In this document: piece by piece, positions 1 through 8,080 of the stretch | Layout of the letters: each line of letters starts with the position of its first letter | How positions within the stretch are numbered: position 1 is the first letter of the stretch | NCBI RefSeq assembly: GCF_001619875.1 | Contig: NZ_LRFC01000008.1 | Coordinates: 140,923 to 204,922 of the forward strand | DNA: 64,000 nt | Direction: 5' to 3' | Origin: Fictibacillus phosphorivorans | Lineage (GTDB): Bacteria > Bacillota > Bacilli > Bacillales > Fictibacillaceae | The notes under the pieces: generated by a model | Told to the model about the DNA's origin: nothing | The model's input: the letters and a program-made list of their open reading frames with translations, nothing else | The model's database searches: none | Program-made: the position numbers and the translations under genes

Positions 1-1095
1 TTTTGTCGGAAGCCTTGCACCAGCTTCTCGCAACAATTCTATCGTTAATTCTAGAAACAAAACTTCTAATACAGGGGGAAACGGAATATTTACACGAGAA
101 GAAATTAATGGTGCCAGCAAATCCTTTGGAATCATCTGATAGTGAAACGTTAAAACAGCTACATAAAGCGGTGTCGCGAAGGTTGAGAAAATAACAGATA
201 TAAAGCGTATGAATCGGAAAAGCGAGCCTAGTATCCATGTTAGATAATAGTCTTCTGGTGAAGCAAAATATTCAGATATTCCGGTAGGCCCTAAAAGCGC
301 TTGTGGAGAGCCTTCAGACAAAATTGCGATTTGTCCATAGTTCAACATGGCTACTACACGGTCTGGCCGTTCGGTTGTAATCAACTGTGGAAAAACGGAT
401 TTGGTGTTATCAGATATGATCTGTTCCAAGTAGGAACTGTCTGGAATAATCTCTAGTTCTATATCTTTAATCCTCTGCATGACGGTATTAAGATTCTCTT
501 GATCTGCTACTCCTTCAAGATAAGCAATAATAACACGCGTTTTTGAAAATTTTCCGATTACGATCTCTTTAAAGCGTAGTTCTGGAACGGGCAGCCTTCT
601 TCTGATTAAATACAAGTTGCTGTCTAAGTTCTCGATAAATGCTTCTTTCGGTCCAATAACGGAAAACTCAATTTCCGAAACAGAAACAGGACGGTTTGTC
701 GCAAAGTTTTCAGCACGAATGATGGCACATTCTTCGTCATACTCACCAAATTGAACCACAATAAAACCACGAAGCAGTTTATTTTGAATCTCTTTTATAT
801 CATTTGTAATCGTAACACTTTCAATAGGCAGAATATCTTTTAAGTCTTTTAACGATTTAAAATCTTTATTGTGTATCAGATAAGGTAGTACATCACGATG
901 AAGAAGTTCTCCATCGATCATCGCCTTATAATAAGAGATAAAGATAGAGTGGTGGACAGTCTTTTGCGGATAGTGAATAAAGTCAGCCGATTCTAAAGAG
1001 TTATCGATTAATTCTCTAATATGACCGAATGTATTATTGGATAAATCTATCGTATGGGTTTGCTCTTTTGGTTTCTTTTTTAGCCATTTCAACAT
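1..1095 (-). CDS. GerA-family spore germination receptor A subunit (C-terminus outside window)
   Basis: Reading the minus strand from ATG at 1095 gives 365 open codons up to the window edge, so the gene is cut by the window rather than broken. The protein begins MLKWLKKK and contains a soluble domain followed by hydrophobic stretches. Near the edge it reads ELLREAGARLP, a signature of GerAA/GerKA-type subunits of nutrient germinant receptors in the inner spore membrane. An AGAGGTG ribosome site lies just upstream. The B and C subunits normally follow and would lie beyond the left edge. Family is clear; which receptor (GerA, GerB, GerK or another) cannot be told. Confidence 0.9.
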   Translation of the reverse strand, partial: MLKWLKKKPKEQTHTIDLSNNTFGHIRELIDNSLESADFIHYPQKTVHHSIFISYYKAMIDGELLHRDVLPYLIHNKDFKSLKDLKDILPIESVTITNDIKEIQNKLLRGFIVVQFGEYDEECAIIRAENFATNRPVSVSEIEFSVIGPKEAFIENLDSNLYLIRRRLPVPELRFKEIVIGKFSKTRVIIAYLEGVADQENLNTVMQRIKDIELEIIPDSSYLEQIISDNTKSVFPQLITTERPDRVVAMLNYGQIAILSEGSPQALLGPTGISEYFASPEDYYLTWILGSLFRFIRFISVIFSTFATPLYVAVLTFHYQMIPKDLLAPLISSRVNIPFPPVLEVLFLELTIELLREAGARLPTK

Positions 1096-1221
1096 GATGT
1101 CCACACCTCTATTCTATCTCTTAATATGAGAAAAGAATACTCGAAATATACAAAAAAGCATTCCGGTCGTATGCCGGAATGCCTTAATAGACTAGACTGT
1201 TTCGTGTCTATGAAACCTTGT

Positions 1222-1956
1222 TTAAACAAGGGCTGTTTCAATATTGTGACTGATAAATGTACCAACATCCTGTCCTGTACAAATCTTGAGAAAGGATCCT
1301 TCTTGGTTAAAATCAAAAAGATGGATCGGCAATCCATGATCACGTGCCAAAATGAGAGCAGATTGATCCATCACTTTTAAGTTATTGCGAATTGCTTCAT
1401 CATAATGCAAAGTTGCATACTTCCTTGCCTGTTTAAATCGATTAGGATCACTGTCATACACTCCATCAACTCCTTGTTTCGCACAAAGTATTGCATCACA
1501 ATTCATTTCTAGTGCTCGTTGCACCGCAGGGTAGTCGGTAGTTACGTAGGGTTGCCCGTTGCCGCCAGCAAAAATGACAACATATCCTTTGTTTAAATGG
1601 TGAACCGCCCTCAATCGAATATAAGGCTCTGCTACTGCACTGATTGGAACAGAACTCATTACCCGCACTTCTTGATCCATTTTACTTTTTAAGACACCTC
1701 TAAGCATTAAACTGTTAATGACGGTTCCTAACGTACCAATCTGATCTGCTTCTACCCTTTCAATACCCCAATACTCTGCAAGGTTGCCTCTGAAGATATT
1801 TCCTCCGCCCACCACGATTGCGACTTCAATTCCTTTTTCAATTACGGACAAAACTTCTTTTGCGATGTGATTTAGAGAAAGATGATCAAACCCTGTTCCC
1901 TGTTGGCCAGCCAGAGCTCCGCCACTTAGTTTAATGAGTACACGTTTATAACGCAT
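1222..1956 (-). CDS. UMP kinase paralogue (PyrH-like, amino-acid kinase fold)
   Basis: A 244-residue protein of typical UMP kinase length. The N-terminus has the KLSGGALAG nucleotide loop, then VVGGGNIFRG, a GTLGTVINSL helix and GGNGQPYVTTD, which in PyrH contacts phosphate and UMP. It should phosphorylate UMP to UDP with ATP in the cytosol. It differs from housekeeping PyrH at several usually conserved places (KLSGE to KLSGG, a DY pair after TTD) and is not next to tsf and frr, so I infer a second copy. Its GGGAGG ribosome site follows a leader ORF and terminator at 1975-2085, suggesting expression by attenuation. Changed substrate specificity cannot be excluded. Confidence 0.82.
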   Translation of the reverse strand: MRYKRVLIKLSGGALAGQQGTGFDHLSLNHIAKEVLSVIEKGIEVAIVVGGGNIFRGNLAEYWGIERVEADQIGTLGTVINSLMLRGVLKSKMDQEVRVMSSVPISAVAEPYIRLRAVHHLNKGYVVIFAGGNGQPYVTTDYPAVQRALEMNCDAILCAKQGVDGVYDSDPNRFKQARKYATLHYDEAIRNNLKVMDQSALILARDHGLPIHLFDFNQEGSFLKICTGQDVGTFISHNIETALV

Positions 1957-1974
1957 CTGCTTCCCTCCCTTTCT

Positions 1975-2085
1975 TCATGCACAAAAAAAGAACAAATGAC
2001 AATGGATAACGTCATCTGTTCTTTCAATTAACCAGCGAATATGTGGAATTAGATGTGTATTTCTTTTTTGTACAAATTCCATCAT
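1975..2085 (-). CDS. 36-residue leader peptide of the UMP-kinase paralogue
   Basis: A minus-strand ORF of 36 codons starts ATG-ATG five bases after a GGAGG site (2091-2095). It ends just before the ribosome site of the UMP kinase gene. Its codons 20-35 are superimposed on an intrinsic terminator, the usual design of a ribosome-controlled attenuator. The sequence (MMEFVQKRNTH, then HIRWLIERTDD, ending FFFCA) matches no functional protein I recognise. Leader codons 10-14 can pair with the 5' arm of the terminator. I infer regulation by leader translation; the signal (an antibiotic, a nucleotide or an amino acid) is unknown. Confidence 0.55.
   Translation of the reverse strand: MMEFVQKRNTHLIPHIRWLIERTDDVIHCHLFFFCA
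1983..2024 (-). terminator. Attenuator terminator in the UMP-kinase leader
   Basis: Minus-strand arms AAAGAACAGATGAC and GTCATTTGTTCTTT pair with one mismatch around a 10-nt loop and run into seven Ts. The hairpin lies between the leader start and the kinase gene. A competing pairing is possible between plus-strand segments 2046-2055 and 2013-2021 (CATCTAATTC against GAACAGATG in the RNA). Confidence 0.75.
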
Positions 2086-2108
2086 AACCGCCTCCTTTTT
2101 CTTCCAAC

Positions 2109-2138
2109 ATTATATACACAGCAGCTTGTGTAAGTGAA
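2109..2138 (-). promoter_or_regulatory. Sigma-A-type promoter of the UMP-kinase leader
   Basis: On the minus strand a TATAAT (2109-2114) lies 18 bp from a weak TTCACT (2133-2138). The spacer holds a small dyad, TACACA/TGTGTA, that could be an operator. The expected start gives a short 5' leader ending at the GGAGG of the leader ORF. Confidence 0.55.
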
Positions 2139-2282
2139 GTAAAAGATATTTTATCTTATAGAATAGCTCCGATTTCCAAACTTACAAATTCCTCCAGGTA
2201 ACCCTTAAACAGAAGTTTTTTTATCAGAGAAAAAAAATGGGTCAAATTTGAACCTATTTTTTAGTAATTTAGACAAGTTGCC

Positions 2283-2313
2283 TATGCCTTTTCATTAGAG
2301 TGATACATATAAT
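2283..2313 (+). promoter_or_regulatory. Probable mother-cell promoter of CotB-like gene 1
   Basis: CATATAAT (2306-2313) resembles the sigma-E/sigma-K -10 box CATAnnnT. TATGCC lies 17 bp upstream. The same two elements at the same spacing precede the second CotB-like gene (56081-56111), and the following ATGCATGGACAAGA is also identical. A sigma-A reading through the embedded TATAAT is possible but has no good -35 box. Confidence 0.55.
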
Positions 2314-2357
2314 GCATGGACAAGAGTAGTCAAAATCATTATCAGGAGGAAATATTT

Positions 2358-3134
2358 TTGAAGAATAACAACTGTCCAACAAAACTTTCTTCAAGAGAGT
2401 TATGCAAATTATTGGGTCAAAAGATTAAGGTTAATACTGGTGGCCCAGAGTCAAGAGTAGGGAGATTGGTTTGTGTAGGCGAAGACTTCCTTGCGATTGA
2501 ATCATTTGATAAAGATGGTAAAGGTAAAGGCAAGGGTCGTAATGATAAAGAATTAATTTTTTATCAACTATTCCATGTAAAAGCAATCGTAATTGAAGCA
2601 GATGAATTGTGCTGTTGGAAAAAATCAAAAAAATGCACAAAAGATACTTTCTGCAACGTATTAAGACACTTTATCAACCACAAAGTTAAAATTAACCGCG
2701 GGGGTCCAAACAGCGTAGAAGGTGTTCTTGTAGCCGTAAACAATAGCACGCTTGAATTAGTTCGCGGAGATGAAATCATTTTTGTAACGATCCTTCATAT
2801 TAAGAGCTTCAGCCAAATTGGCGGATGCCATGAAAGCAGCTCTCACAAAAAGGAATCTTCTCATAAGAAAGAATCTTCTCATAAAGACGATAAAAAAGAA
2901 TCTTCATCATCTTCATCTTCTTCATCTTCTTCTCATAAGAAAGAATCTTCTCACAAGAAAGAGTCTTCTCATAAGAAAGAGTCTTCTCATAAGAAAGAGT
3001 CTTCTCATAAGAAACATGAGTCTTCCTCTTCTTCTAGTAGTAAACAATGGAAGAAAAGAAAAAAGAAAGGTTGCTGCGGTGAAGGACCAAAAAAATTAGG
3101 TAACCCGCGGGAACAAGGCTGGTTTAAACTGTAA
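2358..3134 (+). CDS. CotB-like spore coat protein with Ser/His/Lys repeats
   Basis: The start is TTG at 2358, eight bases after AGGAGG; an in-frame ATG at 2316 has no ribosome site and lies in the conserved transcript leader. The 258-residue protein has two CotB-type modules (VNTGGPESRVGRLVCVGEDF with IFYQLFHVKAI, then INRGGPNSVEGVLVAV with ILHIKSF), much like B. subtilis CotB. A tail of SSHKKE repeats and poly-Ser follows, and the protein ends GWFKL. CotB is an outer-coat protein whose Ser/Lys tail is phosphorylated, and the tail here could likewise be modified or cross-linked. A paralogue lies at 55289-56035. Confidence 0.85.
   Translation: MKNNNCPTKLSSRELCKLLGQKIKVNTGGPESRVGRLVCVGEDFLAIESFDKDGKGKGKGRNDKELIFYQLFHVKAIVIEADELCCWKKSKKCTKDTFCNVLRHFINHKVKINRGGPNSVEGVLVAVNNSTLELVRGDEIIFVTILHIKSFSQIGGCHESSSHKKESSHKKESSHKDDKKESSSSSSSSSSSHKKESSHKKESSHKKESSHKKESSHKKHESSSSSSSKQWKKRKKKGCCGEGPKKLGNPREQGWFKL
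2832..3045 (+). repeat. In-frame tandem repeats encoding SSHKKE and poly-Ser
   Basis: An 18-nt unit close to TCTTCTCATAAGAAAGAG is repeated about eight times, interrupted by a TCTTCA run coding for about eleven serines. Such repeats commonly change copy number by slippage. They lie inside the CotB-like gene and keep its frame. Confidence 0.85.
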
Positions 3135-3145
3135 TTTTATGTATC

Positions 3146-3176
3146 GTCCTGTTTTCTTTGGAAAACAGGACTTTAT
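3146..3176 (+). terminator. Terminator after CotB-like gene 1
   Basis: GTCCTGTTTTC and GAAAACAGGAC form a perfect 11-bp stem followed by TTTAT, 11 bases after the stop codon. Confidence 0.75.
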
Positions 3177-3241
3177 ATGCTTTAGGACAGGAAAGATGGA
3201 TGCTCTCCTAGCGGGGGAGTATCAATCATAGGAGGATTTTT

Positions 3242-3907
3242 TTGAGCATTTTTAACAAACTTGTTGGAGAAACCGTTGAGCTATCTATTAGCGGTAACAA
3301 AACGATTACGGGTATTTTAATCGATATCGGATCAGATATAATCGTAATTTATGACGGTAAACAATTTTTATATGTACCAAAAATCCACATTCATCGTATA
3401 AACAGCACAGATTTTGATACAGATATAGAAAAACCAGAAAGTTTACCTATCGGATCAGAAGAGGAGTCATACTCACTTAGAAAAGTATTATTGAACGCAA
3501 AAGGGTTATTTGCTGAGGTTTTTATTACAAGCAATCAATCTATCCATGGATATATTACTACGATCATGAATGATTACTTCACTTTTTACTCGCCTGTTTA
3601 TAGCATTATGCTCATACCCATGCAGCATTTGAAATGGCTTATTCCTTATCATGTCGGTGAACGGCCATACACACTTTCTAATGAAGAATTGCCACTGGTG
3701 CCTTTTCAGATGACATTGGCCAGAACTTTTTCGGAAGAATGTAAAAAATACAAAGACAAACTTGTCATTTTTGATCTTGGCAACGATCCAAATAAAATTG
3801 GAAAACTAGTTACTATGGATAACAAACATATACAATTGACCATCGGAAGAAATGAAACCGTATTTATTAATATACAGCACATTAAAACACTTCATCTACC
3901 AAAATAA
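3242..3907 (+). CDS. CotB/DUF2642-related probable spore coat protein
   Basis: A 221-residue protein starting at TTG (3242) after AGGAGGATTTTT. It consists of repeated LSm-like modules of the type found in CotB: GETVELSISGNKTITGILIDIGSDIIVIY with FLYVPKIHIHRI at the start, and IGKLVTMDNKHIQLTI with VFINIQHIKTLHL at the end. It lacks the Ser/Lys tail. It follows the CotB-like gene by about 100 bp beyond a terminator, so it may be partly read through or have its own sporulation promoter. A structural role in the coat or exosporium is inferred from family and context. Confidence 0.68.
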   Translation: MSIFNKLVGETVELSISGNKTITGILIDIGSDIIVIYDGKQFLYVPKIHIHRINSTDFDTDIEKPESLPIGSEEESYSLRKVLLNAKGLFAEVFITSNQSIHGYITTIMNDYFTFYSPVYSIMLIPMQHLKWLIPYHVGERPYTLSNEELPLVPFQMTLARTFSEECKKYKDKLVIFDLGNDPNKIGKLVTMDNKHIQLTIGRNETVFINIQHIKTLHLPK

Positions 3908-3910
3908 ATA

Positions 3911-3938
3911 AAAAGCTTCGCATGTCAGCGAAGTTTTT
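3911..3938. terminator. Bidirectional terminator between coat gene and ZIP transporter
   Basis: CTTCGC and GCGAAG pair around ATGTCA, with A-rich sequence on one side and T5 on the other, so it can serve the converging genes 3242-3907 and 3998-4726. Confidence 0.75.
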
Positions 3939-3997
3939 ATTTATGCTCTTTTTAAAGGATTCTCCAAAAACAGCTCTATTGGGTTAGGATTCTTTGA

Positions 3998-4726
3998 TTA
4001 TGAAAAATGAGTCAGGACCAATGATGATAACAGTCCTAACGAGGTAATAAAACCAACGGCAACACCAGCATCCTCATGTGCTTCCGGAAGCATCGTGGAG
4101 GATACCATTGCCATGATGGCTCCTCCGGCAAAGGCACCGATCAACGAAAGTGAAGCTACCGATGCTTGTTCTAGAAAGACAAAGCCAAGAAAAGCTGCGA
4201 GAGAAGATATGAAAAATACAGAAATCCACATACCGATAATTTTGCGTTTCGAAAAACCCTCTTTTAATAATCCGATCGAGCTTGATAACCCTTCAGGGAA
4301 ATTACTTAAAAAAATGGCAACGACAAGCAGCCAGCTTACTTTACTATGATCGATTAAGCTTGCACCTATTAGAACAGATTCAGGAATGGCATCAAGGAGT
4401 GTTCCAAAAAAGATAGCAATGCCTACCCCTTTTATTTTCTTATCTCCTGATTTCTTCCTTTCGTGTCCACCTTTTTTTGCAAGAATACTATTTATGACTG
4501 TAAATATGGTTGAACCTAGAATAAACCCGATGGCTGTAACCATTAAATTGCTTTGTTCAACAGCTTCTATTAAAAGTTCGAAGGAAACAGCTCCTATTAA
4601 AATGCCTGTTCCAAAAGCCATGACCCATGCTGTCCATTTTTTTGGAATATGAAACGCAAGTGCTGCAAAACATCCTAGCAGGACAGCAGAACCTGCTATT
4701 CCTCCCCAAAAAGCGGCCTGTAGCAT
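3998..4726 (-). CDS. ZIP-family metal cation transporter
   Basis: A 242-residue membrane protein with about eight hydrophobic helices and a short charged loop (KKGGHERKKSGDKK) in the middle. The metal-site helices read DAIPESVLIGASL and SNFPEGLSSSIGL, matching the paired ZIP motifs in which the HNFPEG-type helix binds the metal. ZIP proteins move Zn2+, Fe2+ or Mn2+ into the cytosol. The substrate cannot be predicted from what I see, and no metal-regulator box is obvious upstream. It is monocistronic and converges with the coat genes. Confidence 0.82.
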   Translation of the reverse strand: MLQAAFWGGIAGSAVLLGCFAALAFHIPKKWTAWVMAFGTGILIGAVSFELLIEAVEQSNLMVTAIGFILGSTIFTVINSILAKKGGHERKKSGDKKIKGVGIAIFFGTLLDAIPESVLIGASLIDHSKVSWLLVVAIFLSNFPEGLSSSIGLLKEGFSKRKIIGMWISVFFISSLAAFLGFVFLEQASVASLSLIGAFAGGAIMAMVSSTMLPEAHEDAGVAVGFITSLGLLSSLVLTHFS

Positions 4727-4908
4727 TCTTATTTAACTCCTCTCAATTTTTTTATGAGCTTACTTTAATAGTAACGATAATCATAATGCTAGAATCGATA
4801 GTATTAAAACGTTCTTTATTTTCTCACTCATCCAATTCATTTCACGTTAACCACGATTATATTCACATTCATTGAAAATCACATGAAACCTCAGTGAATG
4901 AACCGATG

Positions 4909-4952
4909 AAAAATGACCCACAAAGGTTAAGGTTCACCTTTATGAGTCATTT
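4909..4952 (-). terminator. Terminator after the TM_helix protein
   Basis: Minus-strand arms beginning AAATGACTCATAAAGG pair almost fully with CCTTTGTGGGTCATTT, followed by further Ts, just downstream of the stop at 4976. Confidence 0.75.
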
Positions 4953-4975
4953 CTATTCTCCTATTTATTTATGGA

Positions 4976-6721
4976 TTAGAAATCATTTCTTTTTGGGTCA
5001 TTCTTGTTGATGCCAAATTCATCGCTTGGTGTGTTCAAGTGATCAAACTGTCTATCCTTTGCGATGGTATGAGGCTTATCCATATTTGGTGTTGTTGAAA
5101 CATCTTGCTGTTTTGAAGAATCTGTACGGAAGTCTTTTAATGAAGTCTTATCTTTCCACTCCGCTGGGTCCGGGCTTCCGATCGTTGTCTGTTCCATTCG
5201 TCGTCCCCATTTATTCAGCGTACGACCAGCAGCATCTCGTCCACCTAGGCCGAAAGCAAGGCCAAAAGCAAGGGTGAATCCACCTAATATCAAAATGAAC
5301 GCAGCGTTTACGATTGTTTTTGCTACTCCAAGCTGATCGAGAGCCATGAAGAACGCGAGCGTAATAATCGTATACTTTGCAATATTACCTAAAAGCTTGC
5401 CTTCTGCCTGTTGTTTCACCATGCTTTGAACGACACGTTTTACAAGGTCTCCAGCATAGAATCCGATTCCAAGTACCAACACAGCCGTTAAAACCATCGG
5501 GATATAAGCAAGGACAACAGATAGTATGCTAACTAAACTTTCAAGATTAACGAGTTGCAATGCCTCAATAGTAAAGAGAAGTACAACAACTACCTGAGCG
5601 GCATATCCGATGATCTCTGAGATGGTAAACGTTTGGTTTGTCTTATGAAGAGATCCAAGTCCCATCTTGTGAAAGATACCGTTGAATCCAACTCGTTCTA
5701 ATAACGAAGTAACTGCTCTTTTCACCCATTTACCTAGCCATAATCCTACAGCTACTAAGATGATAGCTACGATAATATTCGGAATCATGTCCATAATCTG
5801 GCCTAACATACCGATTGCCGGGCCGGATATTCCATTGATGTCCAGTGTTTCAAGTGCAGAAATTACAACAGGAATTAAGATAAAAACGTATACGATTGTT
5901 CCAATTAGTTGTGAAAGAGATGTTTTCTCTAATGCGCGTTCAGCACCCATTTTGTTGGCTAAACGGTCTGTTCCGATGCTTTGTAAGAAATTTACGAGAA
6001 TCTCCTTAACGATTTTAGCAACTAACCATCCTACAAAAAGAATGATAGCTGCTCCAAGAAGTTTTGGTAAGAAAGCAAAGAATCCCGTTAACATGCCTTC
6101 TAATGGCTCAGAGATAGCATCAATTCCTAATGCAGATAAAACAGCAGGAAGGAATAAGAGTAATGTAAGGTAAAATACTGCTTTTGAAGCTGAGATAACC
6201 GCTTTGTCAGATTGATTCGGATCTCGAGTAAGCTTCCAGCGATGCAATAATCTTTCGAAACGTGTGTTTTGTCCTAATTTTTTTACAAGTATAGATAATC
6301 CAGATGCGATCAGCCAAGCAACAGCCGCGATTAAAGCTGCTTTTAATAAGTTAGGAATGGCTGCTGCAATTACACCTAATGCGTTTGAAATCGGCTGTGC
6401 AACATACGGAAGGCTAAGCATGTTTAAGAACATAACAATTGCCACTGCCATTAAGATCCAAAATACTACTTTACTAATAATTTCTTCTGAAGAATATGTT
6501 CCAGATCTCTTATGTTCAACTTGTTCCCCATCTGAGTCAGGTCTCATCCACCTTGCGACTTTATTGTCAAAGTCAGTTTTGTGGAGAGCTTTTTTGACTG
6601 CTTTGGCAACTAGAGAAGCGATAAGCCAGCCAATTAACAATACTAAAATAGCTAGAAGCAAATCAGGCAGTCTTCCCAAATAAGCCATCCACGAATCCGT
6701 TACTCCATTGTAATCGTACAT
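4976..6721 (-). CDS. TM_helix-repeat (CmpX-like) putative mechanosensitive channel protein
   Basis: A 581-residue integral membrane protein with roughly five copies of a module of the form LP-LL-A-ILVLIGWLIA-V-A (for example PDLLLAILVLLIGWLIASL near the start and PKLLGAAIILFVGWLVAKIV near residue 220). These match the conserved TM helix found in MscS-related proteins such as CmpX. Late in the protein comes FTLAFGLAFGLGGRDAAGR, resembling the MscS pore region, then a hydrophilic tail of about 80 residues. Likely role: stress-responsive channel or scaffold. The ribosome site is AAAGGAGGAAGAAT. Confidence 0.78.
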   Translation of the reverse strand: MYDYNGVTDSWMAYLGRLPDLLLAILVLLIGWLIASLVAKAVKKALHKTDFDNKVARWMRPDSDGEQVEHKRSGTYSSEEIISKVVFWILMAVAIVMFLNMLSLPYVAQPISNALGVIAAAIPNLLKAALIAAVAWLIASGLSILVKKLGQNTRFERLLHRWKLTRDPNQSDKAVISASKAVFYLTLLLFLPAVLSALGIDAISEPLEGMLTGFFAFLPKLLGAAIILFVGWLVAKIVKEILVNFLQSIGTDRLANKMGAERALEKTSLSQLIGTIVYVFILIPVVISALETLDINGISGPAIGMLGQIMDMIPNIIVAIILVAVGLWLGKWVKRAVTSLLERVGFNGIFHKMGLGSLHKTNQTFTISEIIGYAAQVVVVLLFTIEALQLVNLESLVSILSVVLAYIPMVLTAVLVLGIGFYAGDLVKRVVQSMVKQQAEGKLLGNIAKYTIITLAFFMALDQLGVAKTIVNAAFILILGGFTLAFGLAFGLGGRDAAGRTLNKWGRRMEQTTIGSPDPAEWKDKTSLKDFRTDSSKQQDVSTTPNMDKPHTIAKDRQFDHLNTPSDEFGINKNDPKRNDF

Positions 6722-6829
6722 ATTCTTCCTCCTTTTATGGTTACATTTATTGACCTCTACATAAGCTCTACTTTCCCAAACACTTAATCAATTAAACTAG
6801 AACCTGATAAATGAAAGACAAGGATATAT

Positions 6830-6858
6830 TTTACAAATCATGAAAATTTCGATATAAT
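6830..6858 (+). promoter_or_regulatory. Sigma-A promoter of the ABC exporter operon
   Basis: TTTACA (6830-6835) and TATAAT (6853-6858) are separated by exactly 17 bp. The predicted start near 6865 gives a leader of about 190 nt before the first exporter gene, containing the dyad TTGCA/TGCAA, a short ORF and a terminator. Confidence 0.8.
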
Positions 6859-6906
6859 GCGTATATTGCATACTAGTGCAAACGTTTTCAAAAGGAGAGG
6901 GATAAC

Positions 6907-6936
6907 ATGTGGATTTTCATCATACAATCAAATTAA
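6907..6936 (+). CDS. Nine-residue leader peptide (MWIFIIQSN) of the ABC exporter operon
   Basis: A complete ORF, ATG to TAA, is preceded by an excellent AAAGGAGAGG site five bases away. Nothing else nearby uses that site. It is followed by a terminator at 7000-7026 and then the ATPase gene. Such short translated leaders before ABC transporters (bmrB before bmrCD in B. subtilis) sense ribosome-stalling antibiotics. The hydrophobic IFII core recalls the IFVI stalling motif of the ErmC leader; this comparison is suggestive only. Confidence 0.6.
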   Translation: MWIFIIQSN

Positions 6937-6999
6937 TTACATATCCCTTTAAAACCTGACGCGTCGATTCGTGAGCAAAAATTACATATGCACACATAC

Positions 7000-7026
7000 C
7001 CGCAGGAAATGGTCTGTGGTTTTTTT
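7000..7026 (+). terminator. Attenuator terminator before the ABC exporter
   Basis: CCGCAG (7000-7005) pairs with CTGTGG (7014-7019) and is followed by seven Ts. The start of the leader ORF carries the same TGTGG (6908-6912), so it could pair with the 5' arm and act as an antiterminator. Confidence 0.65.
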
Positions 7027-7051
7027 GTGTTCATTTTTAAGGAGATTTCAC

Positions 7052-8080
7052 ATGATTGTTGTAAAAAATCTGGAAAAATATTATAAAATTGCAAAACGGG
7101 ATCCTGGTTTAAGAGGAGCCGTTAAATCATTGTTTCATAGAAAATATGAAACGAAAAAAGCGGTTAAAAGAATAAGCATGCACATTGAATCAGGCGAAAT
7201 GGTTGGATATATTGGGGCGAACGGTGCAGGAAAGTCGACAACGATCAAGATGTTAACCGGAATTTTAACCCCTACCTCTGGCGAAGTGAAAGTGAACGGA
7301 ATCATTCCCTATGAAAATAGGAAACAAAACGCCAGTCATATCGGAGCTGTTTTTGGACAGCGGACACAATTGTTCTGGGATATCCCTGTTCGAGAAAGCT
7401 ATGAACTGCTAAAACATATTTACGAAATTCCACAAAAGCAATATGAAGAAACGTTAGCTGAATTCGTGGAAGTGCTTCACTTAGAACCATTGCTAGGTAT
7501 ACCGGTAAGGCAGCTATCCTTAGGCCAGAAAATGCGCTGTGAACTCGCTGCTGCTTTTTTACATCGTCCTAAGGTCGTGTACTTGGATGAGCCAACCATC
7601 GGATTAGATGTTGCGGTTAAAGTACGAATCCGCAACTTCATCAAACAGATGAACGCTCGGTACGGAACAACTGTGCTATTAACTACGCACGATATGCAAG
7701 ACATCGAGGAAATCTGTCATCGTATTATTATCATCGATGATGGCAGTGTCATATATGACGGGTCCATTCAGGACATCAAAGCACAATTTGGCGATAAGCG
7801 TGTCATTCAATTTGAGCTAGAGCATTCAATCGATCATTTTGTGCTGCCAGAAGAAATAAGATCAGCAGCTGTAGTGATTCCAAAAACAGACGAGGATCAT
7901 CATGTTGTATCTGTTTCGTTCAGCAGCAAAGAGATTTCAGGAGCAGAAGTGATCAGCTGTATGATGAAGCATTATCCTGTTTTAGACTTAACGATTGCTG
8001 ATGCAAAGATTGAAACTATCGTTGAAGAGATCTACAGCAAAGGGTTGAAAGGTAGGGTGCAGCATGAGGAAATACATTGA
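7052..8080 (+). CDS. ABC-2-type exporter ATP-binding protein
   Basis: The start is ATG 7052, behind AAGGAGATTTCAC; the frame is open upstream to 6971 but without a ribosome site. The 342-residue protein has Walker A GANGAGKSTT, signature LSLGQKMRCE, Walker B VVYLDEPTIGLD and the switch His in LLTTHD. A C-terminal extension of about 100 residues is typical of drug, lipid or polysaccharide exporters. It overlaps the next gene by 17 bp. With the two following permeases it forms a complete exporter; the substrate is unknown. The attenuator upstream suggests induction by translation inhibitors. Confidence 0.88.
   Translation: MIVVKNLEKYYKIAKRDPGLRGAVKSLFHRKYETKKAVKRISMHIESGEMVGYIGANGAGKSTTIKMLTGILTPTSGEVKVNGIIPYENRKQNASHIGAVFGQRTQLFWDIPVRESYELLKHIYEIPQKQYEETLAEFVEVLHLEPLLGIPVRQLSLGQKMRCELAAAFLHRPKVVYLDEPTIGLDVAVKVRIRNFIKQMNARYGTTVLLTTHDMQDIEEICHRIIIIDDGSVIYDGSIQDIKAQFGDKRVIQFELEHSIDHFVLPEEIRSAAVVIPKTDEDHHVVSVSFSSKEISGAEVISCMMKHYPVLDLTIADAKIETIVEEIYSKGLKGRVQHEEIH

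Noticed and set aside
3..194. Plus-strand ORF at the left edge
   Set aside because: Antisense to the clearly conserved GerA-family reading frame.
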